A stretch of 9,248 bases of DNA from Methylomonas sp. (GCA_028688235.1 JAQTYP010000106.1:1-9248); one strand, 5' to 3'. Counted from the first letter of the stretch, positions 1-7,497 are shown. Numbers and translations: made by a program. The notes: generated by a model not told the origin, from the letters alone.

Positions 1-15
1 GTACTGGAGGATTGA
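1..15 (+). CDS. C-terminal end of an upstream gene, possibly the circularly permuted ATP-grasp protein
   Basis: Frame 1 reads V-L-E-D followed by a TGA stop at 13-15. This stop lies 3 bases before the ATG of the alpha-E gene, and the Shine-Dalgarno of that gene (GGAGG, 6-10) sits inside this tail, as expected for tightly packed operon genes. From memory, circularly permuted ATP-grasp proteins (COG2308 type) commonly end in a segment like DTWVLE, and these proteins are the usual immediate neighbour of alpha-E genes, so the tail is compatible with that family. Four residues cannot prove identity, so the assignment rests mostly on context. If it is correct, the gene would be the ATP-dependent ligase of the cluster. 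Confidence 0.3.
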   Translation, partial: VLED

Positions 16-18
16 ATC

Positions 19-1008
19 ATGCTTGCTCGCACCGCCGATAATTTATTCTGGATGGCCCGGCATATAGAGAGGGCCGAAAATACCGCGCGGGTGTTGGATG
101 TCGCGCATCGCTCGGCCTTGCTGCCTTTGGATATCGAAGGTACCGAAGCCTATTTGTGGTATGCGCCGCTGAATATCACGGGTTGCGCGGCCAGTTACGA
201 AGTCAAATACGGATTGGCCAGGGCCGATGCCGTTACCCATTATATGGCCTTGGACCCGGAAAATCCCTCCAGCATCTACAGCTGTTTGAAGTGTGCCCGT
301 GAAAATGCTCGTGCCGTGCGCGGGGCGATTACCTCGGAAATGTGGGAAGTGATCAATGCCACTTGGCTGGAACTGAATCGCATGACATGGAATATGGACA
401 ACGAAAAACTGCCGGACTTTTTCGATTGGGTCAAGGATAGATCGCATATGTTTCGCGGCGTCACGCTGGGGACGATATTGAAAGATATTGCGCTGAGCTT
501 CATCAAATTGGGCACCTTTCTGGAGCGCGCCGACAATACGGCCAGAATACTGGACGTCAAATATCACATTTTGTTGCCCAGCGTGCACGATGTCGGCGGT
601 GCGGTCGATTATTATCAATGGGGATCCTTACTGCGCTCTGTCAGTGCCTTCGAAGCCTACCGCAAAATTTATCGCGATGTGATCTCGCCATTACGCGTCG
701 CCGAATTGCTGGTGTTGCGCGACGACATGCCGCGTTCGCTGCACGCCTGCATGAATGAAGTCGAAGCCGCGCTGTTGGATATCAACGGCGCTTCCGGCGG
801 TGAAGCCCGCCGCCGGGCCGGGGAACAGCACGCCGCCCTGCATTTCGGTTTGATAGAAAACGTATTCGCCCAGGGCCTGCACGAATATCTGACCGATTTT
901 TTGACCAACATTGCCCAATTGGGCGGCGAAATTTGCGATGCTTATATGTCGCGGCGCGACCATATTCAACCGCCGACCCCGCGCAGAAGCGCTTTACAGA
1001 TGCAATAG
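19..1008 (+). CDS. Alpha-E domain protein (DUF403 / COG2307)
   Basis: This 329-residue, probably cytoplasmic, all-helical protein belongs to the alpha-E family, close to the family's usual length. The start MLARTADNLFWMARHIERAE is the family signature. The motif ERAENTARVLDV (residues 17-28) recurs almost unchanged as ERADNTARILDV (169-180), so the protein seems to be built from two related helical halves. No signal peptide or membrane segment is visible. The ATG at 19 is preceded by GGAGG at 6-10 with an 8-base spacer, which supports this start. The biochemical role is unknown. Family members are found almost always beside circularly permuted ATP-grasp ligases, transglutaminase-like proteins and Anbu, and are thought to be a partner in peptide ligation or tagging. 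Here the Anbu gene follows 24 bases later, so the two are very likely co-transcribed. Family assignment is firm; function is inferred. Confidence 0.93.
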   Translation: MLARTADNLFWMARHIERAENTARVLDVAHRSALLPLDIEGTEAYLWYAPLNITGCAASYEVKYGLARADAVTHYMALDPENPSSIYSCLKCARENARAVRGAITSEMWEVINATWLELNRMTWNMDNEKLPDFFDWVKDRSHMFRGVTLGTILKDIALSFIKLGTFLERADNTARILDVKYHILLPSVHDVGGAVDYYQWGSLLRSVSAFEAYRKIYRDVISPLRVAELLVLRDDMPRSLHACMNEVEAALLDINGASGGEARRRAGEQHAALHFGLIENVFAQGLHEYLTDFLTNIAQLGGEICDAYMSRRDHIQPPTPRRSALQMQ

Positions 1009-1032
1009 CACCTTCCAAAGACCAGATCTCCC

Positions 1033-1800
1033 ATGACATATTGTGTTGCCTTGAAATTGAATGCCGGCTTGGTGTTCGCATCGGACTCGCGCACCAACGC
1101 CGGCGTGGATCAAATTGCCTGCTTCAAGAAAATGAGAATCTTCGAAAGAGCCGGCGACAGGGTGATCGTGGTGTTGAGTTCGGGCAATTTGTCCATCACT
1201 CAAAATGCGATCAACTTGTTGGAGCAGCACGGACAATATCAAGAGCGGCGTAACATTTGGAACGTCGCGTCGATGTTCGACGTCGCTCAGTTATTGGGCG
1301 AGACCTTGCGTGAAGTACGCGACCACGACGGGGCGTTTCTGGCGCAAAACAATATCGATTCGAGTGCCAATTTCATCGTCGGCGGCCAGATTAGCGGCGA
1401 AGCGATGCGGCTTTTTCTGGTTTACGCGGAAGGTAATTTCATCGAAGCCGGCGACGAAACCCCGTTTTTTCAGATCGGTGAAACCAAATACGGCAAGCCC
1501 ATCATCGATAGGGTGATTCATTCGGATACGGCCTTGAGCGATGCGGTCAAATGTGTGTTGGTTTCGTTCGATTCCACGATGCGCAGTAATCTGTCCGTGG
1601 GCTTGCCCATCGACGTGGCTTGTTACCTTCAATCCAGCCTGGGTTTGGATTTCAAGCAACATATCACTCAGGACGATCCCTATTTTTCGCAGATTAGCCG
1701 GCGCTGGAGCGATGGCTTGAAGGGTGTGTTCGCTTCGCTGCCGAATCCCGACTGGCTGAATCGGATCGACAATTCCGCTCATTTTCCCGGAACGGAATAA
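1033..1800 (+). CDS. Anbu, proteasome-like NTN-hydrolase peptidase (bacterial beta-subunit homologue)
   Basis: This 255-residue protein is a proteasome-type peptidase of the Anbu family, related to HslV and 20S beta subunits. It starts M-T-Y-C-V-A: removal of Met1 would expose Thr as the N-terminal nucleophile, so no propeptide is needed. Counting Thr as 1, Asp17 lies in FASDSRT and a lysine pair at 31-32 in CFKKMRIF, matching the Thr/Asp/Lys catalytic set. The VVLSSGNLSITQNAI segment (about 47-61) is the usual Anbu strand-helix after the active site. Known Anbu proteins self-assemble into open rings or helical oligomers with weak or unknown peptidase activity. No strong Shine-Dalgarno precedes the ATG, so translation may be coupled to the alpha-E gene 24 bases upstream. 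The start is nevertheless well fixed because Thr must directly follow Met. In the cluster it probably cleaves or recycles the peptide made by the ligases; its substrate is unknown. Confidence 0.92.
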   Translation: MTYCVALKLNAGLVFASDSRTNAGVDQIACFKKMRIFERAGDRVIVVLSSGNLSITQNAINLLEQHGQYQERRNIWNVASMFDVAQLLGETLREVRDHDGAFLAQNNIDSSANFIVGGQISGEAMRLFLVYAEGNFIEAGDETPFFQIGETKYGKPIIDRVIHSDTALSDAVKCVLVSFDSTMRSNLSVGLPIDVACYLQSSLGLDFKQHITQDDPYFSQISRRWSDGLKGVFASLPNPDWLNRIDNSAHFPGTE

Positions 1801-1802
1801 GG

Positions 1803-1951
1803 CTGAAAAATCATTTCGTTCACGAAATACACGAAAGAAATCAGTTAGTTGTTATGGTTTTCCCGTTCGCTAATTGGGTGGCGATTCGAAGTGGCAACTA
1901 TTTGAAAATTTTCGTGATTTTCGGTCTTCCATGGACGAAATGATTTTCTAG
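1803..1951. repeat. Palindromic MITE-like / REP-like intergenic element
   Basis: The 208-base gap between the Anbu and transglutaminase genes holds no gene but has strong symmetry. AAAATCATTTCGT (1807-1819) is the exact reverse complement of 1935-1947, and extending to 1803-1819 against 1935-1951 gives 15 matches of 17. Inside, CACGAAA (1830-1836) pairs with TTTCGTG (1910-1916) and TAGTTG (1846-1851) with CAACTA (1895-1900), so the whole stretch can fold into one long imperfect hairpin. The left arm also forms its own stem, ATTTCGT/ACGAAAT with a 2-base loop (1813-1828), and contains a 9-base tandem repeat (1821-1838). GAAAATTTTC (1904-1913) is a perfect palindrome. No transposase and no clear target-site duplication are visible. 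A non-autonomous mobile element or dispersed repeat is the best reading; a structured regulatory leader is the alternative. No convincing promoter was found in 1801-2008. Confidence 0.55.
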
Positions 1952-2008
1952 GTTCATTGCGACGAGAGGCGTTCCCACGATGACTTTCACAGTAGACACG
2001 GCAAAACC

Positions 2009-5000
2009 ATGACCATACGCGTTGCGTTACATCACAAATCCCATTACGTGTTCGACCGCCCGGTCGTCGCCTCGCCGCATGAGATTCGGTTGCGGCCGGC
2101 GGTTCATAGCCGCACGCCGGTATCCGGCTATTCGCTAAAGGTCAAACCGGAAAAACATTTCATCCATTGGCAACAGGACGCCTACGGCAACTTCGTCGCG
2201 CGTATTACCTTCCCGGAACCGACCAGGGAAATCGATATCACGGTAGACCTTTTGGCTGATATGACGGTAATCAACCCGTTCGATTTCTTTGTCGAAGACT
2301 GGGCGGAGCATTTTCCGTTTGCTTATCCGACCACTCTGCGCGACGAGCTGGCGCCGTATTTGGAAGCCGAATCGCCTGGCCCCTTATTAAAAGCGTTTCT
2401 GGATGATTTCAGGCGCGAACTGGCGCCCGGCATCACGACGACTCAGTTATTGGTTAGCTTGAACCACAAGGTGCAAAGCTTGGTGAATTATTTGATCCGG
2501 ATGGAAAGCGGGGTGCAAGGCAGCGAGGAAACCTTGCGGAAGAAGTCCGGTTCCTGCCGCGATAGCGCTTGGCTATTAGTGCAGATACTCAGGCATCTGG
2601 GCATTGCCGCGCGTTTCGTGTCCGGCTATCTAATCCAGCTGGTCGCGGACGAAAAGCCGCTGGACGGCCCTGCCGGGCCGGACGAGGATTTCACCGATTT
2701 ACACGCCTGGTGCGAGGCTTATATCCCCGGAGCCGGTTGGGTGGGACTCGACGCCACGTCAGGCTTGCTGGCCGGCGAAGGCCATATTCCGCTCGCGGTC
2801 AGCGCGACGCCGGCATCGGCGGCGCCCGTGTCCGGAATGACCGGTATTTGCGAAGCCCGACTCAACGTGGAAATGAAGGTTACCCGTATCCATGAGGACC
2901 CGCGTGTTACCAAACCTTATTCCGAGGAACAGTGGCAGGCGATATTCGACCTGGGTGAGCGAGTGGACGCAGAGTTGAAAGCTGGCGACGTGCGTTTGAC
3001 ACAGGGCGGCGAACCGACCTTTGTGTCGGTGGATAACATGGATGGCGCGGAATGGAACATCGCCGCGTTGGGCGAGGAAAAGTGGCAATTAGCCAAGCGA
3101 TTAGTCAGACGCCTGCAGTCGCGTTTTGCGCCTGGCAGTGTCTTGCATTTCGGTCAAGGCAAATGGTATCCCGGTGAACCCTTGCCGCGTTGGGCTCTGA
3201 ATGTGTTTTGGCGCGCCGACGGCTTGCCGGTTTGGCAAGGTCAAGCCTTGATCGCCGAAGAACCTGAGGATATAACCATATCAGCGGTACAACGTTTCGG
3301 CGAGGCTTTGGCGCTCAGACTGAATCTGAACAAAGGCTATCTGATGCCGGCTTACGAAGATCCCTGGCGGGCAATGGACGAGGAAAGCCGCTTGCCTACC
3401 AATGTCGACCCGCATGCCGCCGACTTGCAAAAGGCCGATGTTCGCAGTAGCTTAGCCAAGCAATTGCGGGCCGGGCTTGCAGCCGTGAAAGGCTTTGTGT
3501 TGCCGCTGAAAGCCGTGGATGGCCTTAGCTGGCAGTCCAGTTTGTGGCCTTTGAAACACGAGCGTCTTTATTTAATGCCGGGTGATTCGCCCTTGGGTTT
3601 GCGCTTGCCGCTGGCTAGCCTGCCGTGGGTGGCCCCAGCCGATTTCGAAATTCAGCTGCCGGTCGACCCTTTCGCCGAACGGGAAAAACTGTCCGATTAT
3701 CCACGCACTAAACCGGCTAAAAAGCCTGCGGCCGTCAAACGGCAACCGGCCGCCAAGGAAGTGATACATACGGCGCTGGCATTGGAAGTGCGCGATGGCC
3801 TGTTGCATGTATTCATGCCGCCCGTGGTCAGTCTCGAAGCCTGGCTGGAATTGGTGGCGGCCATTGAGGATTGCGCCGCCCGTCTGAAGCAGCCATTGCG
3901 TCTGGAAGGTTATCCACCGCCGCGAGACCCTCGCTTGTTGTCCTTGTCCGTCACGCCCGATCCCGGCGTCATCGAAGTCAATATTCACCCAGCGGACAGT
4001 TGGCGAGCGCTGGAGGCCAATACACTGGCGCTCTACGAGGAAGCGCGCCTGACGCGGCTCTCGACCGAAAAATTCATGCTGGATGGCCGGCATACCGGCA
4101 CCGGCGGCGGTAACCATATCACGCTGGGTGGCGCTTCGTCCGCCGACAGCCCGTTTCTGCGCCGACCCGATTTATTGCGGAGTCTGATCAGTTATTGGCA
4201 GCAACATCCGGCCTTGTCGTATTTGTTTTCCGGCCAATTCATAGGGCCTACCAGTCAGGCGCCGCGTGTCGATGAGGCCCGCGACGATAACCTGTATGAA
4301 CTGGAAATCGCCTTCCAGCAAATGCAGGAGAAACTGGCGGTTGGACAGGAATCCGCGCGACCTTGGCTGGTGGATCGCTTGCTCCGCAATTTGCTGATCG
4401 ATTTGACCGGCAATACCCACAGGGCCGAATTCTGTATAGACAAACTTTACTCGCCGGACTCCGCGACCGGTCGATTGGGACTGGTCGAACTCAGGGCATT
4501 TGAAATGCCGCCGCATTACCGTATGAGTTTGGTGCAGGCCTTGTTGCTGCGGACGCTGGTCGCAAGGTTCTGGGAAAATCCCTACGCCGGCAAGTTGGTG
4601 TATTGGGATACCGCTTTGCATGACCGTTTCATGCTGCCACATTTCGTCGAGCAGGATATGCGGGATATTTGTCGGGATCTGCGCGCTGCCGGCTATGCGT
4701 TCGACGACGCCTGGTTCGCCCCGTTTGTCGAATTCAGATTTCCTCGCTACGGTTGCGTGGTCTACGAGGGCGTGCAACTGGAATTGCGTCAGGCGATAGA
4801 GCCCTGGCATGTACTCGGCGAGGAAGTCAGTGCCGGAGGTACCGCGCGCTATGTCGACTCGTCGGTCGAGCGTCTGCAAGTTAAAGTCAAAGGCATGATA
4901 GGTAGCCGCCATCAGGTGATTTGTAATGGGCGTAGCGTACCGCTACATCCCACCGGAGTGCCCGGCGAATACGTGGCGGGCGTACGCTATAAAGCCTGGG

Positions 5001-5284
5001 CGCCGCCGTCGGCTCTGCATCCCTGCATAGGGATTCACGCACCGTTGGTGTTCGATTTGTTCGATAGTTGGAATGGCCGCTCCATCGGCGGTTGTACTTA
5101 TCACGTCAGTCATCCGGGTGGGCGCAATTACCAAACCTTTCCTGTCAATGCCAACGAAGCCGAAGCCCGTCGCCGCGCCAGGTTTTGGGATCACGGGCAC
5201 AGCGCCGGCCCGCTGCAGGTCAAAGAGGAAGCGGTCAATCCGCGGTTTCCGTTGACTTTGGATTTGCGTTGGCGACCGAATTGA
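2009..5284 (+). CDS. Transglutaminase-like / DUF2126 putative amidoligase fusion protein (COG4196 type)
   Basis: This 1091-residue protein has the usual length for the fusion family. Residues 1 to about 85 form the N-terminal beta domain seen in bacterial transglutaminase-like proteins. The transglutaminase/protease core follows, with a complete triad: Cys183 in KSGSCRDSAWLL, His232 in DLHAWCEAY and Asp248 in GWVGLDAT. From about residue 300 the DUF2126 region begins with RLTQGGEPTFVS (329-340) and GKWYPGEPLPRWAL (384-397). A Lys/Ala/Pro-rich linker at 565-584 separates it from a C-terminal part holding SVTPDPGVIEVNIHPA (647-662), GRHTGTGGGNH (693-703) and ELRAFEMPP (827-835). DUF2126 is described as a putative glutamine-synthetase-like amidoligase, so the protein could both hydrolyse or transfer and form amide bonds. 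No signal peptide is visible, so it is probably cytoplasmic. No strong Shine-Dalgarno precedes the ATG; the ATG at 1980 is out of frame. It is separated from Anbu by the palindromic element. Substrate unknown. Confidence 0.95.
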   Translation: MTIRVALHHKSHYVFDRPVVASPHEIRLRPAVHSRTPVSGYSLKVKPEKHFIHWQQDAYGNFVARITFPEPTREIDITVDLLADMTVINPFDFFVEDWAEHFPFAYPTTLRDELAPYLEAESPGPLLKAFLDDFRRELAPGITTTQLLVSLNHKVQSLVNYLIRMESGVQGSEETLRKKSGSCRDSAWLLVQILRHLGIAARFVSGYLIQLVADEKPLDGPAGPDEDFTDLHAWCEAYIPGAGWVGLDATSGLLAGEGHIPLAVSATPASAAPVSGMTGICEARLNVEMKVTRIHEDPRVTKPYSEEQWQAIFDLGERVDAELKAGDVRLTQGGEPTFVSVDNMDGAEWNIAALGEEKWQLAKRLVRRLQSRFAPGSVLHFGQGKWYPGEPLPRWALNVFWRADGLPVWQGQALIAEEPEDITISAVQRFGEALALRLNLNKGYLMPAYEDPWRAMDEESRLPTNVDPHAADLQKADVRSSLAKQLRAGLAAVKGFVLPLKAVDGLSWQSSLWPLKHERLYLMPGDSPLGLRLPLASLPWVAPADFEIQLPVDPFAEREKLSDYPRTKPAKKPAAVKRQPAAKEVIHTALALEVRDGLLHVFMPPVVSLEAWLELVAAIEDCAARLKQPLRLEGYPPPRDPRLLSLSVTPDPGVIEVNIHPADSWRALEANTLALYEEARLTRLSTEKFMLDGRHTGTGGGNHITLGGASSADSPFLRRPDLLRSLISYWQQHPALSYLFSGQFIGPTSQAPRVDEARDDNLYELEIAFQQMQEKLAVGQESARPWLVDRLLRNLLIDLTGNTHRAEFCIDKLYSPDSATGRLGLVELRAFEMPPHYRMSLVQALLLRTLVARFWENPYAGKLVYWDTALHDRFMLPHFVEQDMRDICRDLRAAGYAFDDAWFAPFVEFRFPRYGCVVYEGVQLELRQAIEPWHVLGEEVSAGGTARYVDSSVERLQVKVKGMIGSRHQVICNGRSVPLHPTGVPGEYVAGVRYKAWAPPSALHPCIGIHAPLVFDLFDSWNGRSIGGCTYHVSHPGGRNYQTFPVNANEAEARRRARFWDHGHSAGPLQVKEEAVNPRFPLTLDLRWRPN

Positions 5285-5314
5285 TGATGTAAGGGCGATT
5301 TCAATAACTGTTTC

Positions 5315-5320
5315 GAGGAG
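5315..5320 (+). promoter_or_regulatory. Shine-Dalgarno site that fixes the start of the dioxygenase-like gene
   Basis: GAGGAG at 5315-5320 stands 6 bases before the ATG at 5327, ideal spacing. The in-frame TTG at 5321 directly abuts this site and would leave no spacer, so the ATG is the real start. Confidence 0.8.
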
Positions 5321-5326
5321 TTGACG

Positions 5327-6547
5327 ATGCTTTGTTCAACAAACCTGCCGCGTTTCGGCGACAAGAAAAATTCCGATTTTTTCGAGGAATATTTGATACG
5401 GCTGCTCGACGAGCGCGACCGCGTCGGCCTGACGGACATGATAGGCGGCATAGAGGCCTTGATGATCAGCGTAGAGCCCGGCAACTCGGTGGAATATATC
5501 GCCGAGTTGGCCTTGATGACGCCTTATCAATATCTGGTGACGCTGGATAGCGACAAACACATGACCCATGTGTTGCGCATAGACATGAATTCGCCCGATA
5601 TCCTGTTGCGGGAAGTGAAAAATCCCGAGCATACGGACATCTTCCGCAGTCTGAACGACTTGTATCCGGTTGGAGCCAAGCGTCCGCACAGCCGTTATCT
5701 CGGCGAGATTTTGCTCGCCAGCGACAGACATGCCGTGGTCGCCGAACAGCAAAAGCGCGAATTCAGGTTTTTTTCCGCGGGGCAATTGGCCGAGCTCGAT
5801 CTGCCGCTGAATGTCAGTCTGTCGAAACCCTCGCCTTATACTCAGAATATGGTCGGTTACATGGAGCGGCCCTTAGACGGTATCCGAGTCTATCATCACG
5901 GCGAATGCGTGATCCTGGCCGCCGCACAGGCCGCCAATGACCGAGGCAAGGAGATGCAGGAGCGCCTGGGTATCAAGGACCTTATCCTGCCTATCGATCA
6001 TCTGGCGACACGGGTTTACAGTCAAAACCGGGAGCCGGCGCTGCTGGAATATCTGGCGCTATCCAGTTATTACTATTGGGGGAGTTACGACATCAAGGAT
6101 CAAAACTCGTCTACCAATGTCACCAAAAACGTGCGTCAGCAACCCGAATCGGTCAGTCCCGCCAAGGTATTTACCGCCAATAATCAGCCTTATTGCGTTA
6201 GTCATCTCGATCGCTTGCCAAGCCCGACCGAAACCTTCGTGCGCAATTATGGGCCGCGCCTGCACCATATCGCGGTGGAAGTCAGAGATGGCCAAAGCAA
6301 CGGCAGGGAAAACATCGATTTTATCGTCGAAGCCATCGCGGCCCAGGGCAAGGGCTTTTTGCTGGATACGGTGGGATCGCGCGAGGAAGGGCTGAAACAG
6401 ATATTTTCGTCGGCTTCTGATTTTTCCTCGTTGATCGTCGAATATGTGCAGCGTTTCGGCGATTTCCAGGGCTTTTTCACCCGCGAGAACGTCGCGCTAC
6501 TGACATATGCGGCCGGGCAGGAGGAGGGCGTAAGGGCCAAGCCGTAA
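5327..6547 (+). CDS. VOC-superfamily protein resembling 4-hydroxyphenylpyruvate dioxygenase (putative Fe(II) dioxygenase)
   Basis: This 406-residue protein, numbered from the ATG at 5327, has a two-part layout like HPPD. The C-terminal half carries candidates for all three iron ligands: His225 in LPIDHLATRVY, His314 in RLHHIAVEV and Glu372 in LIVEYVQRFG. The segments KQIFSSAS (357-364) and VQRFGDFQGFF (374-384) parallel the LLQIFT and IIQRxGxxGFGxGN regions of HPPD. The N-terminal 200 residues resemble HPPD only weakly. The His314-Glu372 distance (58 residues) is shorter than in true HPPD (about 80), so the substrate probably differs. No tyrosine-catabolism gene is nearby. It starts 42 bases after the transglutaminase-amidoligase gene with a strong Shine-Dalgarno and is probably co-transcribed with it, which suggests oxidation of an amino-acid-derived or peptide substrate made by the cluster. 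The fold call is fairly secure; the reaction is not known and enzymatic activity is inferred from the ligands only. Confidence 0.7.
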   Translation: MLCSTNLPRFGDKKNSDFFEEYLIRLLDERDRVGLTDMIGGIEALMISVEPGNSVEYIAELALMTPYQYLVTLDSDKHMTHVLRIDMNSPDILLREVKNPEHTDIFRSLNDLYPVGAKRPHSRYLGEILLASDRHAVVAEQQKREFRFFSAGQLAELDLPLNVSLSKPSPYTQNMVGYMERPLDGIRVYHHGECVILAAAQAANDRGKEMQERLGIKDLILPIDHLATRVYSQNREPALLEYLALSSYYYWGSYDIKDQNSSTNVTKNVRQQPESVSPAKVFTANNQPYCVSHLDRLPSPTETFVRNYGPRLHHIAVEVRDGQSNGRENIDFIVEAIAAQGKGFLLDTVGSREEGLKQIFSSASDFSSLIVEYVQRFGDFQGFFTRENVALLTYAAGQEEGVRAKP

Positions 6548-6600
6548 ACTTGACGGATATCACTCCCCGAGTGCTATACGCTGTGTGTAAGCTCAGGGAT

Positions 6601-6629
6601 TCCGCCATCCCCGGTTTTTCGATGGCGGA
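6601..6629. terminator. Stem-loop at a convergent gene junction, possible bidirectional terminator
   Basis: TCCGCCATC (6601-6609) pairs perfectly with GATGGCGGA (6621-6629) around an 11-base loop. It lies 53 bases after the stop of the dioxygenase-like gene and 23 bases beyond the stop of the convergent PEP-CTERM gene, the expected place for a shared terminator. No U-run follows the stem on either strand, so it is not a classic intrinsic terminator and may only protect the 3' ends of the transcripts. Confidence 0.45.
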
Positions 6630-6652
6630 CCGCTAGCCTTGTTTCGCAGGCT

Positions 6653-7375
6653 TTAGGTTTCGCATCTGGCGACACGCTTGCGCGAAGTTAGGCGTAGCGT
6701 CGAAAATCCCAGACCAGCGATGAACATGAGCCACGACGCAGGCAAGGGCACTGGCGAAGCATAGCTTATCCGCGTTACGCTCCAGCCGGACCATGCACTG
6801 ACGGTGCCGCCGGCATAGCGGTTGCCGCCGCTTAACGTGACGCTGCTGAACGGCGTGTCGGAAACCATGCCAAGGAAAAAATCGGCGTAGCTGGCGGTTT
6901 GTTCGCCGTAGCTGGTAAAAGTGGATATGGTCGCACTAGGGCCTGTATCGCTAATGATGGAAAAATTCGAGAGCGCCGCGATACCCAAGCTGGCGCCGAA
7001 AGCGGTAATAGGCGACGCGAACGTCAGTGTGACGGTATCGTTTTCGCCGCTTAGGCCGCCGGGTTGAAATGATGTACCTATCCCAGGAGGAGTGAGTAAT
7101 TTGCGGTCGTTCAAGATCGATACTTGCCCGGTCGTGCCGTTCGGTTGATTGGGGTCTTTGCGATTGTAAATGCTGAAGGCGTAGCTGATGCCGTTTAGCG
7201 TATCGCCGGATTCCAGGGTCGATGGTGCGATGGCGTCCAGGGCGTTGGCGACGACATTTTGCCCCGCCGTTGCAGCTACAAAGTCGTTGTACTTGGTGTA
7301 GGTCAATGTCGCGGCATCGACCGAATGGGATAATGTCAGGGCGGTCATCAATATCGATATTCGTACGGATAACAT
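6653..7375 (-). CDS. Secreted PEP-CTERM (VPLPA-type) sorting-domain protein
   Basis: This 240-residue exported protein has an N-terminal signal peptide (basic and hydrophobic residues 1-20, likely cut after SVDA at 21). It has a Ser/Thr/Gly-rich, probably beta-sandwich middle typical of PEP-CTERM proteins. The C-terminal tripartite sorting signal is VPLPA (209-213), a hydrophobic stretch WLMFIAGLGFSTL (215-227) and a basic tail RLTSRKRVAR. Such proteins are processed by an exosortase and associated with exopolysaccharide or biofilm matrix; the exosortase is not in this window. The start is supported by AAGGAG at 7382-7387 (minus strand) with a 6-base spacer, and by a promoter at 7498-7527. 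The mature domain has no recognised enzymatic motif and its specific function is unknown. It is encoded downstream of the FHA-GGDEF gene on the same strand but has its own promoter, so it is probably a separate unit. Confidence 0.85.
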   Translation of the reverse strand: MLSVRISILMTALTLSHSVDAATLTYTKYNDFVAATAGQNVVANALDAIAPSTLESGDTLNGISYAFSIYNRKDPNQPNGTTGQVSILNDRKLLTPPGIGTSFQPGGLSGENDTVTLTFASPITAFGASLGIAALSNFSIISDTGPSATISTFTSYGEQTASYADFFLGMVSDTPFSSVTLSGGNRYAGGTVSAWSGWSVTRISYASPVPLPASWLMFIAGLGFSTLRLTSRKRVARCET

Positions 7376-7497
7376 ATAAAACTCCTTGTGGTCAGTGATG
7401 TCGAGGTAGTCCGGCAGGAGCCATCATCCGACGGATAGGGGGATATTGAACCGATATTTGTATCAGTGGCTAACGAATGGCTGGACGGACATACATG

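Noticed and set aside
1813..1828. ATTTCGT-TC-ACGAAAT hairpin as the terminator of the Anbu gene
   Set aside because: The stem is A/T-rich, the loop is only 2 bases and no U-run follows; it fits better as part of the larger palindromic element.
4172..4912. Long minus-strand open frame (246 codons) inside the transglutaminase-amidoligase gene
   Set aside because: It lies wholly antisense to a confidently assigned gene, has no ribosome binding site or recognisable domain, and is explained by codon bias of the sense gene. The same applies to antisense frames at 43-618, 1291-1782, 3572-4117 and 5336-5785.
5321..5326. TTG at 5321 as the start of the dioxygenase-like gene
   Set aside because: It directly abuts the GAGGAG Shine-Dalgarno (5315-5320), leaving no spacer. 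The ATG at 5327 has ideal spacing.
5327..6547. Annotation as a true 4-hydroxyphenylpyruvate dioxygenase (hpd)
   Set aside because: The N-terminal half is divergent, the last His-to-Glu spacing is too short, and no tyrosine-degradation genes are nearby. Only the superfamily resemblance is kept.
6561..6573. Small hairpin CACTC-CCC-GAGTG after the dioxygenase-like gene
   Set aside because: A five-base stem with no following U-run is likely by chance; the 9-bp stem at 6601-6629 is the better candidate.
7376..7497. c-di-GMP (GEMM) riboswitch in the PEP-CTERM leader
   Set aside because: The leader is of suitable length and near a GGDEF gene, but the conserved GEMM core motifs were not found.
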